Below, one piece after another: positions 38,148-49,475 of a DNA stretch of 64,000 nucleotides (positions are counted from its first letter, which is position 1; the number at the start of each line of letters is the position of its first letter). The notes under the pieces are model-generated. The model saw only the letters and a program-made list of their open reading frames with translations, searched no databases and had not been told where the DNA came from. Made by a program: the position numbers and the translations under genes. Origin of the DNA: Glandiceps talaboti (taxonomy: Eukaryota > Hemichordata > Enteropneusta > Spengelidae); contig NC_135551.1 in assembly GCF_964340395.1 (NCBI RefSeq), positions 18,912,003-18,976,002 of the forward strand. The letters run 5' to 3'.

Positions 38148-41100
38148 AGATGAGTTCAGTCAGGCTTATTTATGCCTTAAGTACACTTGGATTTATTATT
38201 TTTGGTGATAAAATCTCTTTCTCTCGACACTCTGTATTTCTTGAGACAGAGATTAAGGAAGCTTTAATGACATCAGCAAAGGTTTTCCCATATATCCTTG
38301 CAAGAAATGTTCCAAATGGCTGAATACGTGTAAAGTGCAGTAAAGCTTCTGTACAAGATTTCAAAGTTGAATAAGTTACCAAGGTGCTATTTTATCACTC
38401 AAAATCATATCTAAGTAATTAATATCAGTAATCAATACAAGTATTCTAAAGACAGAAATAAGTCTGACTGGACTTTTCCTTTAAGTTGATAGCAGTAATC
38501 AATACAAGTGTATTAAAGTCAGAAATAAGTCTGACTGGAAATTTCCTTCGAGCTCCTTAGAGAATCCAAGCCCATGTGTGTAAATGTCACTTTTGGGTAT
38601 TTCTTGCCACTTGCATTGTCAGACAATTGCCATAGCAACTTACAGTTTTATCAAAGTTCTTGACAGTTTAAGTTTGAATTTATTTTTGTGATATTTTTTA
38701 CTGTTATGGCATATTACACTCACATTTTTCACTTAAAAGTTTTTCAAGCCATTCTTCCAGGAAATTGGTCTGCAACATTTTTGCTTCAGAAAAATGTTTA
38801 TCCTGTAAATGAACCATTCTTGGCAAATGACTGTAAAGATTTGCATGCAAAGTCATGTACTTTACATATAGTTGCATGCATATGCATATATTTATGTGAT
38901 AATTTGCATATATTTTGCATACTTACCATATATCTGGTTTGCATATATCTACATAAATATACATACATTTGGATAGTGATGTGCATAAATTTGCATACTT
39001 GTTATGTATTTTGCATATATCTACGTAAATATGCATTTGTTTGTATACTGTTGTACATACATTTGTTTACATCACTTCATAAAAACTTCAATTCAGACAG
39101 ATTGTGATTGCCACTAATACTCTTTCTTCTTCAACCACATTTTTGGGCAAAAGGAGAACTGATTGTAATGATTTTGTATGGGTTTTTTTCTCAGTTTTTC
39201 TTGAATGCATCAATAAGTACAATAGGCAAACAGATTGTATGAAATTGCCAAGAGTAAGCCTGGGGATGTAGTAGTGGTGCTATTGGGTTTCAATAAGATC
39301 ATGTCAATAACATCATGTGATAAACTCCATGTAAATTTGTGCATGATGATTCCTTGGACTTTTAATATTTTACTGAAGATGTTATTTTACAAGAGTGCAG
39401 GTGGACCTCCTGATGTTATAATACATGATGATCCTAGAGGAACCTTATATGATTTAATGTAATGCATGTATTAGGTGGACCTCATGATGTCATTTTACAA
39501 ACCTTAGGGACCCCTAGATATTATTTTACATAATCCTAGAGGGCCTTCATAAAGTCAGTTTACTCAATCTTAGAGGGACCTCATGATGTCATGTGACAAA
39601 CCTGGGGTGCTCGTAGAGTTATTTCACATAAACCTACAGGGACCACATAAAGTCATTTTACACACAGGCAAGTTCTGTGTCCTACCAAATAGCGGAACCT
39701 CATGATGTCATTTTACACAAACTTAGGGATCCTGTGATATTATTTTACATCATCCTAGAGGGCCCTCATGAAGTCATACCCAATCTGATGGGACCGCATG
39801 ATGTCATATTTCACAAACCAAGTGACCCTGTGATATTATTTTACATCATCCTAGAGGGCCCTCATGAAGTCATACCTTCATGATGTCATATTTCACAAAC
39901 CTGGGGACGTCTTGAATTATTTCATGCAATCCTAGCAGGACCTCATAAATTTATTTCTACAATCTTAGAGGGACCATTAGTCAAAGTTAAATGTATATCT
40001 AGAAACCGAAATATCATGGGATACTTTATTGTAACTGATTGCTGATTTTTTAAAAACAATATATAGAGTGATGTGGGCCAAATGTAAGTTTGATATTCTA
40101 TAAGTAGAATGATTCCAATGAAGTAAGCAATATACTTGTCATTCATTTGTATCGCAAAGCAACATTTCCGCTGTGTAACCAGTAATATGTAATTTTATAC
40201 TATTGTTATGTAATAAAGAAATATACAATATAAGATGTTGTGGCTTGTGTTATAATGTGAAACACACCGAGTCTCAAAAATGTAGACTTGTATAGCAAAG
40301 AGCCACCTTAGTCGATTGTATGGGTCTAATGACCTTACTGAACCAGTGTGTTTAATTAAAGGCTGTTGGTCATACATAAAGACCGACAGGTAGCAGAAGT
40401 TGTTGGTCCTTATGGGAACCTGCTGGTCCTTACTCTGCAGTTTATGACATGTATATATGGCTACCATCACCCCCTCCCTCCCACACACACACACACACAC
40501 ACACACTCTCTCTCTCTCTCTCTCTCTCTCTTAACACATACAGATAAGTGAGAATGAAACAGGTACCATAAGGTCATATTCATATTGGTAAAATTTGGAT
40601 ATATCCATATCATAAATGTTATTCATTAACTTCAAATTTCAATCAGTCATAAAGACTGACAGGTTGCTGTAACTCTGCAAAACTATTGGACCTAACGGAA
40701 ATCTGTTGGTCTTGGACCAAGCTGAATGTTAATTTTGTACACTGGACCAAAACTATATTTCTGCAATCTGGGACAATTATCAAATAAATCGACGCCCTCT
40801 ATGGCAGGATTAGACATCAACTATCACTGTAAGATGACAACCCCAATAAAGTGTATATCAGAGCAAAAATTTAGTGTTGAAATTTGAAACCTTTATCAAA
40901 TGGTTCTTTAGTTTCATTTTGTTATTTCTAAGTCATTCAGACTGTAGTTATGAATTGAAAACATCACCAACATGTACAGAGACACTTACTTTATTAAACC
41001 ATGTTTTACCATTTTAAAGTTACTGATGAGAAACCTGAAGGACAGTGGATCCAGAGGGTTTATCAACTCGTTTAGATATTTGACTCTTGCTTTTTTTAGA

Positions 41101-41560
41101 CCACAGGCTTCCCACGGCGGCGATCACCCGGAACAAAACAAACGACACAAAACGATGGAAATAGCATCTAGCTATAGCCGCTTTCACCAAATCAGATTGT
41201 AATCAGATTGGGTTTTGAGCCATTTTTGTTTTCATCCTACAAAATCGATTTTACTTTTAATGGACCTGTTTGTACCCTCAAATGCAAATATTTGTAAAAA
41301 AAAAATGTCAATTTGAGAAATGTAAGATTTTTGGCACTAAAATAAAATTTGTTACAAGAGAACGATTTTTTTCTTAATATAACTTCATACCGGTTTTACG
41401 GTATTCATAGCACTACATATGACTATTACATTTCTACATGTCATTTTTGGACAAAACTATAGGTGTGTACAATTTACCGCAGTTATATGACTTTTTGTAT
41501 AAATTTTGTAATATATTTCATTGCATTAGACCTCTGTCGTCGATTGTTGTTTGTTGGTTT
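38148..41560. other. Intergenic DNA with low-complexity repeats
   Basis: Holds a TTTGCATATAT / TTGCATAC-rich stretch (about 38840-39060). A degenerate repeat of about 60 bp follows at about 39400-39990, built around CCTAGAGGGACC and CATGATGTCATTTTACA. A (CA)n(CT)n tract lies at 40483-40531, and a dispersed-element fragment at about 41105-41210. Open frames here have no domain. Confidence 0.5.
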
Positions 41561-41564
41561 TAGA

Positions 41565-41605
41565 CCCTAAAGAAGACCTCCTGTGTGAGGTCGAAACGTA
41601 ACGTC
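41565..41605 (+). ncRNA. Degenerate hammerhead-like motif in a repeat
   Basis: The plus strand reads CUAAAGA, a 6-bp stem GACCUC/GAGGUC, GAAA, then ACG-UAA-CGU and C. This resembles a hammerhead with stem II, GAAA, a short stem III and a GUC triplet, but the CUGAUGA box is altered at two positions and stem I pairing is poor. It is probably a decayed relative of hammerheads in Penelope-like or similar retroelements. Catalysis is not expected. Confidence 0.4.
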
Positions 41606-41774
41606 GGAAACAAAGTTTTACGTAGACAAAAGGACCTGTCATTTTTTCTACCAAACTCAATTTGTTACAATTCTTAAGTCCATGTCTCCGAGTTGGCTCA
41701 CCATTCAAGTTGGACTGAGTAGCTTTTGCACCAATCTCGCAGCTTGATAAACTTATAATTTTTGTTTGCTTGTT

Positions 41775-41852
41775 TGTATGTATGTATGTATGTATGTATG
41801 TATGTATGTATGTATGTATGTATGTATGTATGTATGTATGTATGTATGTATG
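41775..41852. repeat. (TATG)n microsatellite
   Basis: About 78 bp of TATG repeats following a repeat-like sequence that carries the hammerhead-like motif, so it may have grown from a retroelement tail. Confidence 0.95.
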
Positions 41853-42046
41853 CAGTTTTTATTTATGTAGTTTATTTTCTTCTATTTCATGGGATATTAG
41901 ATGGCCTGAAATTCAACATTTATGTTTGTTGTCTCTAATTTATCAATTCATAAATTACGCTACTTTTGTTGTCATTGTTCGATGCCATGTAGACTTGCCA
42001 ATCTAGGACGGGTTTTTTCGAGGGACACGTAGTATGTCGTCATCAC

Positions 42047-42207
42047 AATCTGATTAAAATCCGATGTAGATGTCGGCTAATCGTTCATTGCCATTTTACC
42101 TTCGTTTTTTGCCTGAATTGACCTTCTTGGTACATGTTTACATTTTTTTAGCCTGATCGCCTCCTCTAGATTAGCCGACATCTACATCTGGTTTTAATCA
42201 GATTGGG
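42047..42207. mobile_element. 161-bp MITE with 8-9 bp target-site duplication
   Basis: The terminal inverted repeats are about 36 bp: AATCTGATTAAAATCCGATG at the left, with ATGTAGATGTCGGCTAAT following, and the reverse complement at the right (42169-42205). Flanks carry the direct repeat CGTCATCAC (42038-42046 and 42208-42216). A 9-bp duplication would suggest a Mutator-like origin and an 8-bp one a hAT-like origin. There is no coding capacity. Confidence 0.9.
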
Positions 42208-42216
42208 CGTCATCAC

Positions 42217-42956
42217 AAACCAAACACAACACAACACAGGGTGACATGATGCAAATTATATATGTTGACCTGACTCTCCTTCGTGCAGTCTTTCCCCTTT
42301 ATTCTGTGCCTACATACTGAGTTGGGTAAGTATGATATGTTACTGAAGTTTGGTCAGTTTGTAGGTAAACGATTATATATATATGGGAAATGAAAGCTTA
42401 CTCATAGCAGGAACTAATTTTGCAGCTCTTCATAATTTTCATGAATTTGAGATACAATCGCTTGGTAAGAATTTTATATGAATTTCACTAGGGTAAGTAT
42501 AACTTGTGTGGACTTCGTACCGCATGGTAGTACTACGTGTAGTATCTTGTATTGTCCATGATCTCAGGCCGGGGGCGGTACCAGTGGCCAGCTCTGGTAC
42601 AGTGCTAGTGGTAGGGATGTGGGGCACAGTGCGGGAACCCCAGGCCCCATTTTAGACCCATTTTGACCAAAAATCATAACCCCATTTTAGACCATTACAG
42701 GTTTTTAAAAGATGAAAGTTTTAGACCTAAATACATTTTCCTTGATATGAGGCAACATTTTGGCAATATCAGTTATGATTTGGTAAAAGATGGACCACAT
42801 TTTAAACCAAGAAAATCAAACATAAAGCAAAGTGGACCCTGTTTTAGACTTTTCATTTTAGAGCAAAGTCCCCCCCCCCCGGCCTGTAGTTGTACTTCGG
42901 CAGGTTGCCGAGCAAAGCCGATGTGCGATGGACGGCAGTTCCCCCCTTTGTCTCGA

Positions 42957-43009
<53 letters not shown>

Positions 43010-43282
43010 ACGGCTACATGAAGTGATGTGATTGAAGATTGGACCATATAATATTACAATAACCTAGTTATGTACTAAGTCACAGTGGGGCAGCGAGTTC
43101 GAAGCGAAAACAGATCATTCTGACACATTCATATTAACTCCGTACATATCATGTCATGATACAGAATGGATTTGGGAATATGGAATAAAATAAAAGTAAA
43201 AAAAAACGTAAAAAGGTTTGTGTGGGGGGGGGGGGCGTGAGCGTGAGAGTGAGAGTTAAAAGTGTTTCAACCCGGGAAAAGG
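42217..43282. other. Intergenic DNA between a MITE and the 7SL gene
   Basis: Contains a degenerate repeat built on CCATTTTAGACC and TGTTTTAGAC words (about 42640-42870), a C run near 42871 and (CA)n at 42958-43004. No exon is seen. Confidence 0.5.
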
Positions 43283-43583
43283 AAAAAAGGATGAAGTTCA
43301 ACTATGTTGATTGGGCTACCAGCCGCTGACTATTCACGGGCGCGATCCCACTACTGCTCCACACGGAGACTTTTGCCTGCTGCGTTTCCGCCCTGGGCCA
43401 GTACGTCTCTCATTATACGACCTGGTCGCCCCGGCCTCCGCCAAGGTGACCATATCGATGCCGAGCTTAGCACGGACGCTCGATCTCCATAGCACATCGA
43501 CTAGCAGAACTCCCAAACTCAAGCCGTTCAACATCCAGGCCTCCTAGTAGCTAGATTACAGGCGCACGCCACAACGCCCAGCC
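43283..43583 (-). ncRNA. RN7SL: 7SL RNA (signal recognition particle RNA)
   Basis: The RNA scaffold of the SRP, which targets secretory proteins to the ER. The minus strand aligns along its full length with animal 7SL. The 5' Alu domain starts GGCTGGGCG and has GCCTGTAATC. Helix 6 has a GGC-GGAG-GCC tetraloop (GNAR type). The S domain has TGGCCCAGGGCGGAAACG, and the highly conserved CAGTAGTGGGATCGCGCC is at 43358-43341. It ends in a run of six T at 43288-43283, a Pol III terminator. A TTTTATA box lies 26-32 bp upstream (43609-43615). Length of about 300 nt is normal. The exact 5' end may differ by a base or two. It looks intact, without the A-tail or flanking duplications expected of a retro-pseudogene, but activity is inferred. 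Confidence 0.93.
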
Positions 43584-43608
43584 GTTTGCAAGATGAAATT
43601 TTAGCGGA

Positions 43609-43615
43609 TATAAAA
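43609..43615 (-). promoter_or_regulatory. TATA-like box of the 7SL gene
   Basis: TTTTATA on the minus strand, 26-32 bp upstream of the predicted RNA start, the usual position for a Pol III TATA-like element. Confidence 0.6.
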
Positions 43616-43619
43616 TTTA

Positions 43620-45232
43620 GACCGATAGTTCGTTGACCTGCATTGAATGTTTTATTTTTTTAAGGGGTGATCACCCTTTGCTAAATAGTGGTGGTAGAAT
43701 GTGTCCATACGCTATGGCGTATATCCCACAGTATGAAGTAACGTTACCATTCGAATAGAAATTGGGTTTTACAGGCCTCACGTGACACATTTGAAACGGA
43801 GACTTTTTACACGTTTATACTTGTTTTCATAATATGTAGTGCACTGTTCGCAACCCCAAGTCTCGCTTCAAAATCACAGTAGCTAAATGGAATAAACCCA
43901 AACAGGATCATGGGAAATTCACTATCATGTGAGCCCCCAGCGGCGAGATTGAGTAATCAATACTCAGACTTGCAAAAGACGTGCAAAAGACGAATGCTAT
44001 ACGTACTTACATGAACACGAAAAAAAGAGTGGGCAATTTTTGGATTGATTGTATATTGTCGTATGCACTCCATGTCTTCTGTCTTTTTAAGATTCTCTGC
44101 TCACATAACATTGAAATATACTTCCAGAGCCATTTTCACGACACAATGGCAATTAAATGAACCAGAAAAGTTCTATACAGAAAGAGATAGTCTAGTTCCA
44201 ACTGGACCGTGTTATGATTTACACTACGTTATCTTCACACATTACAACGTCTACGTATTGGAACTAGACTAAACGAAAAGGATCACTGATGAGTCTGAAT
44301 TTATAATGTCGTACAGCATGACGTGCATTTTGACTTTAAAATCAATATACATGTATGCGATACTCCGTTCTCAACATGCATGCTGTTATTCCTTCAATTC
44401 AAGTTTCTGTATGTGGCATTTCAAAATATTATAAGGTTGTTGCACAGGCTATTTTTCATCCCCATTCTTAACTTAGTAAAAATGTCATAACTTTGTTAAA
44501 AATAAAGATATTGACTCCATATTCTCACAATTTGTTCTTTATATATTCAACATATCAGCAAAAACATTAAAATATTGTTTGCTTATGTTATGATGAAATT
44601 TGATACGTGTGTATATTGATGTCATATTTTTCATATTTTTCAATTTTTACAAGGCAATTGTTGTTGTTTTTTCACCGCTGTCATCATAAATAAAAATGTC
44701 AAATTCGAATTGTTCAACTTAGCCGTTTTCATTAGAACATCATTCTGTAATAAAATTTTATCTATATAATATTATTCCCACACATTTTTCTTCGGGCAGC
44801 AAAGGAAAATATTATAGTAACCTAAGGGCCTTGTCAATACGAGTCGCTCGATAAGAAGTGAGAAACCCTATAGGTTACGAGTATGTAAATCATTAGATTA
44901 AGAAAGGTTTTATGTTACAGTTAAGTAACTTTATTCAAAACTTATTGAAATAACGTATAGTACTTCAGTGAAGTACAGGACGTGTGTGTGTCTTTAAAGT
45001 ACTAGGGATCACGTGATATAGTACAGCGATGAAATTGATTGGTCGATGATGAATTTAATAGCCGGGTGTAAACTTAATGTGTGGATGTAAAAACGTGCTC
45101 TCTCTTATAATATACCAAGTGTAGCTCTCTTTAAGTAATATGTTTCCTTATTTTGCACACGTTTATTTATATACTTTTCTTTGACTTCCATTTCTTTTTT
45201 TCATTTCATATTTCGTCCATGAGTAGGTCGAA
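43620..45232. other. Intergenic DNA upstream of the selenoprotein gene
   Basis: No exon is recognised. A third copy of the palindrome-core MITE lies at 44780-44910. Just before the selenoprotein ATG a pyrimidine-rich run ends in TGAGTAG (45220-45226), so the ATG exon could follow an untranslated first exon. Confidence 0.4.
44780..44910. mobile_element. Palindrome-core MITE family, copy C (core only)
   Basis: It carries GTAACCTAAGGG, a centre containing GAGTCGCTCGA, and CCCTATAGGTTAC, matching the palindromic core of the copies at 32730 and 48319. The flanking element sequence is only weakly recognisable. Confidence 0.75.
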
Positions 45233-48200
45233 ATGACGTCCGAATTCTATAAAGATCGACAACTGGTCATTAAAGTATTCAGACGAATGCGAGAACTTCT
45301 GACGTCACCAGCAGACGTGCAGCAGACGACAACTCAACCAGTGGATGAAAACTCTGGGGCTATGGCCAACCCACCACAAGGGAATCATGTTGTGATATAT
45401 TTTTCAGCCCTATCAACGTCTCTTACAGAAAATGATGTACCACTTTCACCCAATGACTTCCTTGAGGAAAAAATACTTGGAAAGCTTACCGCCCTTTATG
45501 CAGATGACAGAGAGGCGAGTTGTCTTTTTAATGTTGTCATTTTCCAAACTCAGTCTCGGCCTTATGGATGTGAACTGGGTATTATAATAATAAAATAAAC
45601 TTTATTTAGACTCGATAGCCTCGTGTTTTAATACAATGTTTTTTCTACTTGAAAGAAAAGAAGAAATATGAAATAACAAAACCGAAGCCAATTTGCGAAA
45701 AATTGAAAAAAAAATCAATATATGTACATGCAGGAGGTGATTTGTACACTAATCACTGAAACATTTTATCGAAGTATGCAAAGTATATATAGAGCAACCT
45801 TCCTTATTTCTATGTTTCTCATGACCCAACCGACCCCGCGAATAAAAAATATAGACGCTGCAAAAAATGATAACGTCACTGATTGTCAGATGACAACCCC
45901 GGCCACTGCATATCTGAGTTTTGGAATTCGGGAAATTTATTAAAAACAAATGGGTTCCTTCTTGCAGCTTGTTAGTTACCAACGTACCATCCACTTTTTC
46001 CTTTCTTTTTTCTTTTTCTAAATTTACGACCGACCGACTGACCGACCAACTGCACTGTAATTACGTCATAAGTCAGTGCTTGTCAGTCTGCCCTAATCGT
46101 CTGTAATGACGTTATCACATTCCGCCTGCTCTGATATAGTCGTTTGGGAAGATTAGACAGCGCCCACAACGGCTGATCTGTCAGTCTACCGACACATCGT
46201 TTTATTAACTTAAACTTACTATGAGAAACATGGAAGTAAGTACAAGTAATGTAAGAATTGCACACCAGTGTGAAACGCTTTGAATAGCTGTAGATTTCTG
46301 CTAGACGCTATACAGGAAAACGTTGTAAAATCTAAAAGGAATCACCAGCTATCCGAATTCACAAAAGTGAGATATTTAAAGTCGAAGATATTTTTTGTTG
46401 TCTGGATTATTAATGACCCTTGTCAATTTTTTTTTTTTTAAATACTATAGGTAATGGAGATAATTGGCAACACACCAACTAAATCAGAGTATCTGCAGAT
46501 GCCACGTTTGAAAGTCGGAGATGATGCTCCAGATGTAAATCTGGTTTCCATAGATACAAGAGAAACGGTACCTCTTTCATCTTTGCATATCGACAAAGCG
46601 AAGCCATTAGGGATTATTGCGCCCTCTTGGAGCTGACCTCCACTCCGGGTAAGGCTTTTATTCACAGAAAGACGAAATGTTACTGTAACAGTGTCTTCCC
46701 CCGCCATACGCACGTTTTCTTGTATTTGCTCGCGTCCCTGTCATAATTTTGATAAACAAAACCAAAACATTCAACATGTTTGTACACTACATGCGAACTA
46801 TACCATTTGGAAACATACAAATGTATTACTATAACAATGTATATAAATCAACTCTTCAAGAGACAGACACAAGCAACAACTACAGCTGTATCCGCTGTGA
46901 CTTATGTTCTTGCACAACTTACTTTCTTATGATATACTTCACTTCTTCTCATGATCACTAATACATCCATGCTTCTATACATAAGTAGCTTGTAGTATAG
47001 AAATCTTAGCATGGAACTTTGAAAAGTGGTTTGAACTACAAAATAGTTGTGATTTGTATACACCTATTACATGCACTCTATATCTTTGGTGGATTTCAAT
47101 GGTAGTGACGTCTTTGTCTTTGAGACCCAACTGCTTGGGTATAATTGAGGGCGCCCTTTAATGTACCTTATTTCCACTGATATGACGTATAGTGATTGAA
47201 TCAAAATCACACGACAGAAAAAGACAGCTCCATAAATTTAGATTTTAGATCTAATAAAAAAATATGTATTGTTACCGTTTTAATAGTGAATTTGCTGTTG
47301 TTAGTATTTTTATTGGTCAGGTGTTGTTTTTACGATACTGTACCCACTGAAAATATATAATTGTATAATAAAGTTACATAAATACATAATTATCTTGTAT
47401 GTTTAATCTTATTTACAGGCCATTTTCGGCTCAGGCTCCTTGAAACGACTCTTTGATGACTATAAAAATCGAATCGAGTTGATCGTCATATATACACAAG
47501 AAGCTCATCCTACCAATGGTTTGAGCTTATGGTCATTTAGTGACAGACAACAACACAAGACTATTGATGACAGAGTAGCTGCAGTAAGGTACTAATATTT
47601 GGGGCAGTTTACTTTAACATGACGCCATCTACGACCAGATCAGGAAAAACACAACGTGAGAAATGGTAGAATAGCAACACCACAAGTGTGTATCTAAGTA
47701 ACAATTATCGTTTTTCATAATATTGTTAAAAATCGAGAAATTTATCAATCAAATAGCTCATAGTATCTTTTTTCTAGTATTTTTTTCTTATCATATTTCT
47801 ATGGTAAGTTTGACAAAGTTTTATGTATTCAATTATATTTGCTGTAAGGCAAACTTACATAATTCAATGTAAGTATATAATATATACATGTATAACAGTA
47901 ACCAATCAAAGAGTGGTCGTTTAATACTCTGTCTAGTACAACTGGGAACACAGGCTTCATATTTTCAGCTTAGACTGGGAAGATGTTGACAAAACTAAAC
48001 ATGTTAAGTGACTGATAATATTGTTCATTTTTGACTACAGGAATATGTTGGCTGATCCTATGGTAGAAGAACTCCTCACTCCAGATCTCCATGATCGGAC
48101 CAAAATAAGGCTTCTTTGTGACAACATGGAGAACCAGTTTACTGCCCTCTATAGTTGTACACCAGATGACAGCTACATCATTCAGAATGGAATGGTTGCT

Positions 48201-48311
48201 ATGATTGGTAAATCATTTGAAGAGTATAAACCAACCTCCTTTGCAGCTAGGAAAGAAGAACTGACAGACTGTATTAGACTATGGTTAATGCTGAATACAG
48301 CAAAAGTGTAA
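45233..48311 (+). CDS. DIO: Iodothyronine deiodinase-like selenoprotein
   Basis: Exons: 45233-45514, 46451-46648, 47419-47588 and 48041-48311, 306 residues. The frame is continuous only if the TGA at 46634-46636 is read as selenocysteine (residue 156). The product is a thioredoxin-fold protein of the deiodinase family. It has VGDDAPDVNLVSID, the active site APSWS-Sec-PPLR (vertebrate enzymes have FGSCT-Sec-PPF), then VIYTQEAHPTNG with the family's conserved His (190), HKTIDDRVAAVR and SYIIQNG. Deiodinases remove iodine from thyroid hormones, but the changed residues before Sec leave the substrate open. Residues 1-94 show no clear membrane anchor, unlike vertebrate enzymes. Intron 1 uses a GC donor (GAG/GCGAGT); introns 2 and 3 are GT-AG. 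Four codons separate Sec from the exon end. A SECIS and poly(A) signal follow. Confidence 0.88.
46634..46636 (+). other. Selenocysteine codon (UGA)
   Basis: In-frame TGA at residue 156 of the deiodinase-like protein, between AGC (Ser) and CCT-CCA (Pro-Pro). It falls exactly where deiodinases carry catalytic selenocysteine, and downstream exons keep family similarity. Confidence 0.9.
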
Positions 48312-48318
48312 ACTATAT

Positions 48319-48620
48319 TATTATACCACGCATGAGCCAAGTTGAACAACAAATATGGAATGTATACATACGCTGGCCATTCTACGTCACGACAACACGT
48401 TCGTTTATTGGTTCAAAATATTCAAAATTGCCATTACTTTCCCTGATTTTTCTTTGATATTACTGGCACTGATATAATTATGCTATTTTCCAATAATTTT
48501 CTTTATTCAGCCAGAAAATACTCGTGACTTAAGGGTTGTCACTACAAGTCGCTAGACAAGTAGTGACAAAGACCCCTTAGGTTACTCATATTTTCTTTGG
48601 CTGAACGGAGAGAATAACGT
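48319..48620 (+). mobile_element. Palindrome-core MITE family, copy B, in the selenoprotein 3' UTR
   Basis: It begins about 8 bp after the stop codon with TATTATACCACGCATGAGCC and is the reverse complement of copy A. The palindromic core (48505-48610) includes CTTAAGGGTTGTCACTAC and its near complement TAGTGACAAAGACCCCTTAG. It lies between the stop codon and the SECIS. Confidence 0.85.
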
Positions 48621-48871
48621 CTAATTAAAGGTGGTTTACCCAAAAAGGTTTCCATGCACCGGAATAATATTTTGTAATAGTTCCAAACTCAAAGAATAGA
48701 TCATTTACCTGATATATTTCAGCTTAAATAACTCAGCCATCTCCAGCTGTTATTGTATTCAGTCAAAATATGCAGTCATATGACTAGTTTACGTCATTGA
48801 ATATTAATATGTAAATCAATGATATGCAAATTTGCTGAGATGATTTTTTTTTTTACTAATGCTAGGAGTTA

Positions 48872-48956
48872 CAACAGTCAGGTGGTTGATGATGTCATAA
48901 AGGTCAAAAGTCAACCCTTTGTGATTGATGAATACATATTTCCATTGACACTGTTG
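48872..48956 (+). promoter_or_regulatory. SECIS element
   Basis: The hairpin that directs UGA recoding. Helix I pairs CAACAGT (48872-48878) with ACTGTTG (48950-48956), plus TGG/CCA nearer the core. The non-Watson-Crick core is AUGA at 48889-48892 against UGAU at 48926-48929. Helix II is about 10 bp, with GUCAUAAAGG against CCUUUGUGAU. The apical loop UCAAAAGUCAAC holds the conserved unpaired A's (48906-48909), about 13 nt after AUGA. All key SECIS features are in place, 560 nt after the stop codon. Confidence 0.9.
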
Positions 48957-48985
48957 TAATGCCTAATATGGGTATATTATGTATC

Positions 48986-48991
48986 AATAAA
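48986..48991 (+). terminator. Poly(A) signal of the selenoprotein gene
   Basis: AATAAA 30 bp after the SECIS, a natural end for the 3' UTR. The neighbouring transporter gene is convergent and its mRNA ends to the right of this point. Confidence 0.7.
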
Positions 48992-49224
48992 GATGAATGT
49001 TATGTGCAGTTTTTAACTTGATATTTTTTTTAAAAGTGTTGCACACAGATGCTTATAATCTTAGCCTATTCACAGGCATCATTGAGTAACTGTAAACTTG
49101 ACAACGTGCGATGTTGTTCAAACCATGACTGATGGTACAACAATGCATTGGAGTTAGTCGTTAACACGTACTTGTAGACCAGCTATCACAATTTTTTGTC
49201 ATGGTGTGTTCATGTGCATGTCTG

Positions 49225-49238
49225 CCTGTCTGTCTGTC

Positions 49239-49278
<40 letters not shown>

Positions 49279-49356
49279 TGTATGTGTGTATGTATGTATG
49301 TATGTATGTATGTATGTATGTATGTATGTATGTATGTATGTATGTATGTATGCATG

Positions 49357-49390
<34 letters not shown>

Positions 49391-49475
49391 TGTATGTATG
49401 TATGTATGTATGTATGTGTGTGCCGGTGTCTATGTCTGTTTGTCCGTCCGTCTGTCTGTCTGTCTGTGTGTATGT
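49225..49475. repeat. (CTGT)n, (GT)n and (TATG)n compound microsatellite
   Basis: Blocks of CTGT, GT, TATG and CTGT again between two convergent genes. Overlapping open frames are repeat translation. Confidence 0.95.

Noticed and set aside
46454-46636. A 60-codon gene ending at the TGA
   Set aside because: The TGA is the selenocysteine position of the larger deiodinase-like gene. The upstream and downstream exons and the SECIS explain it.
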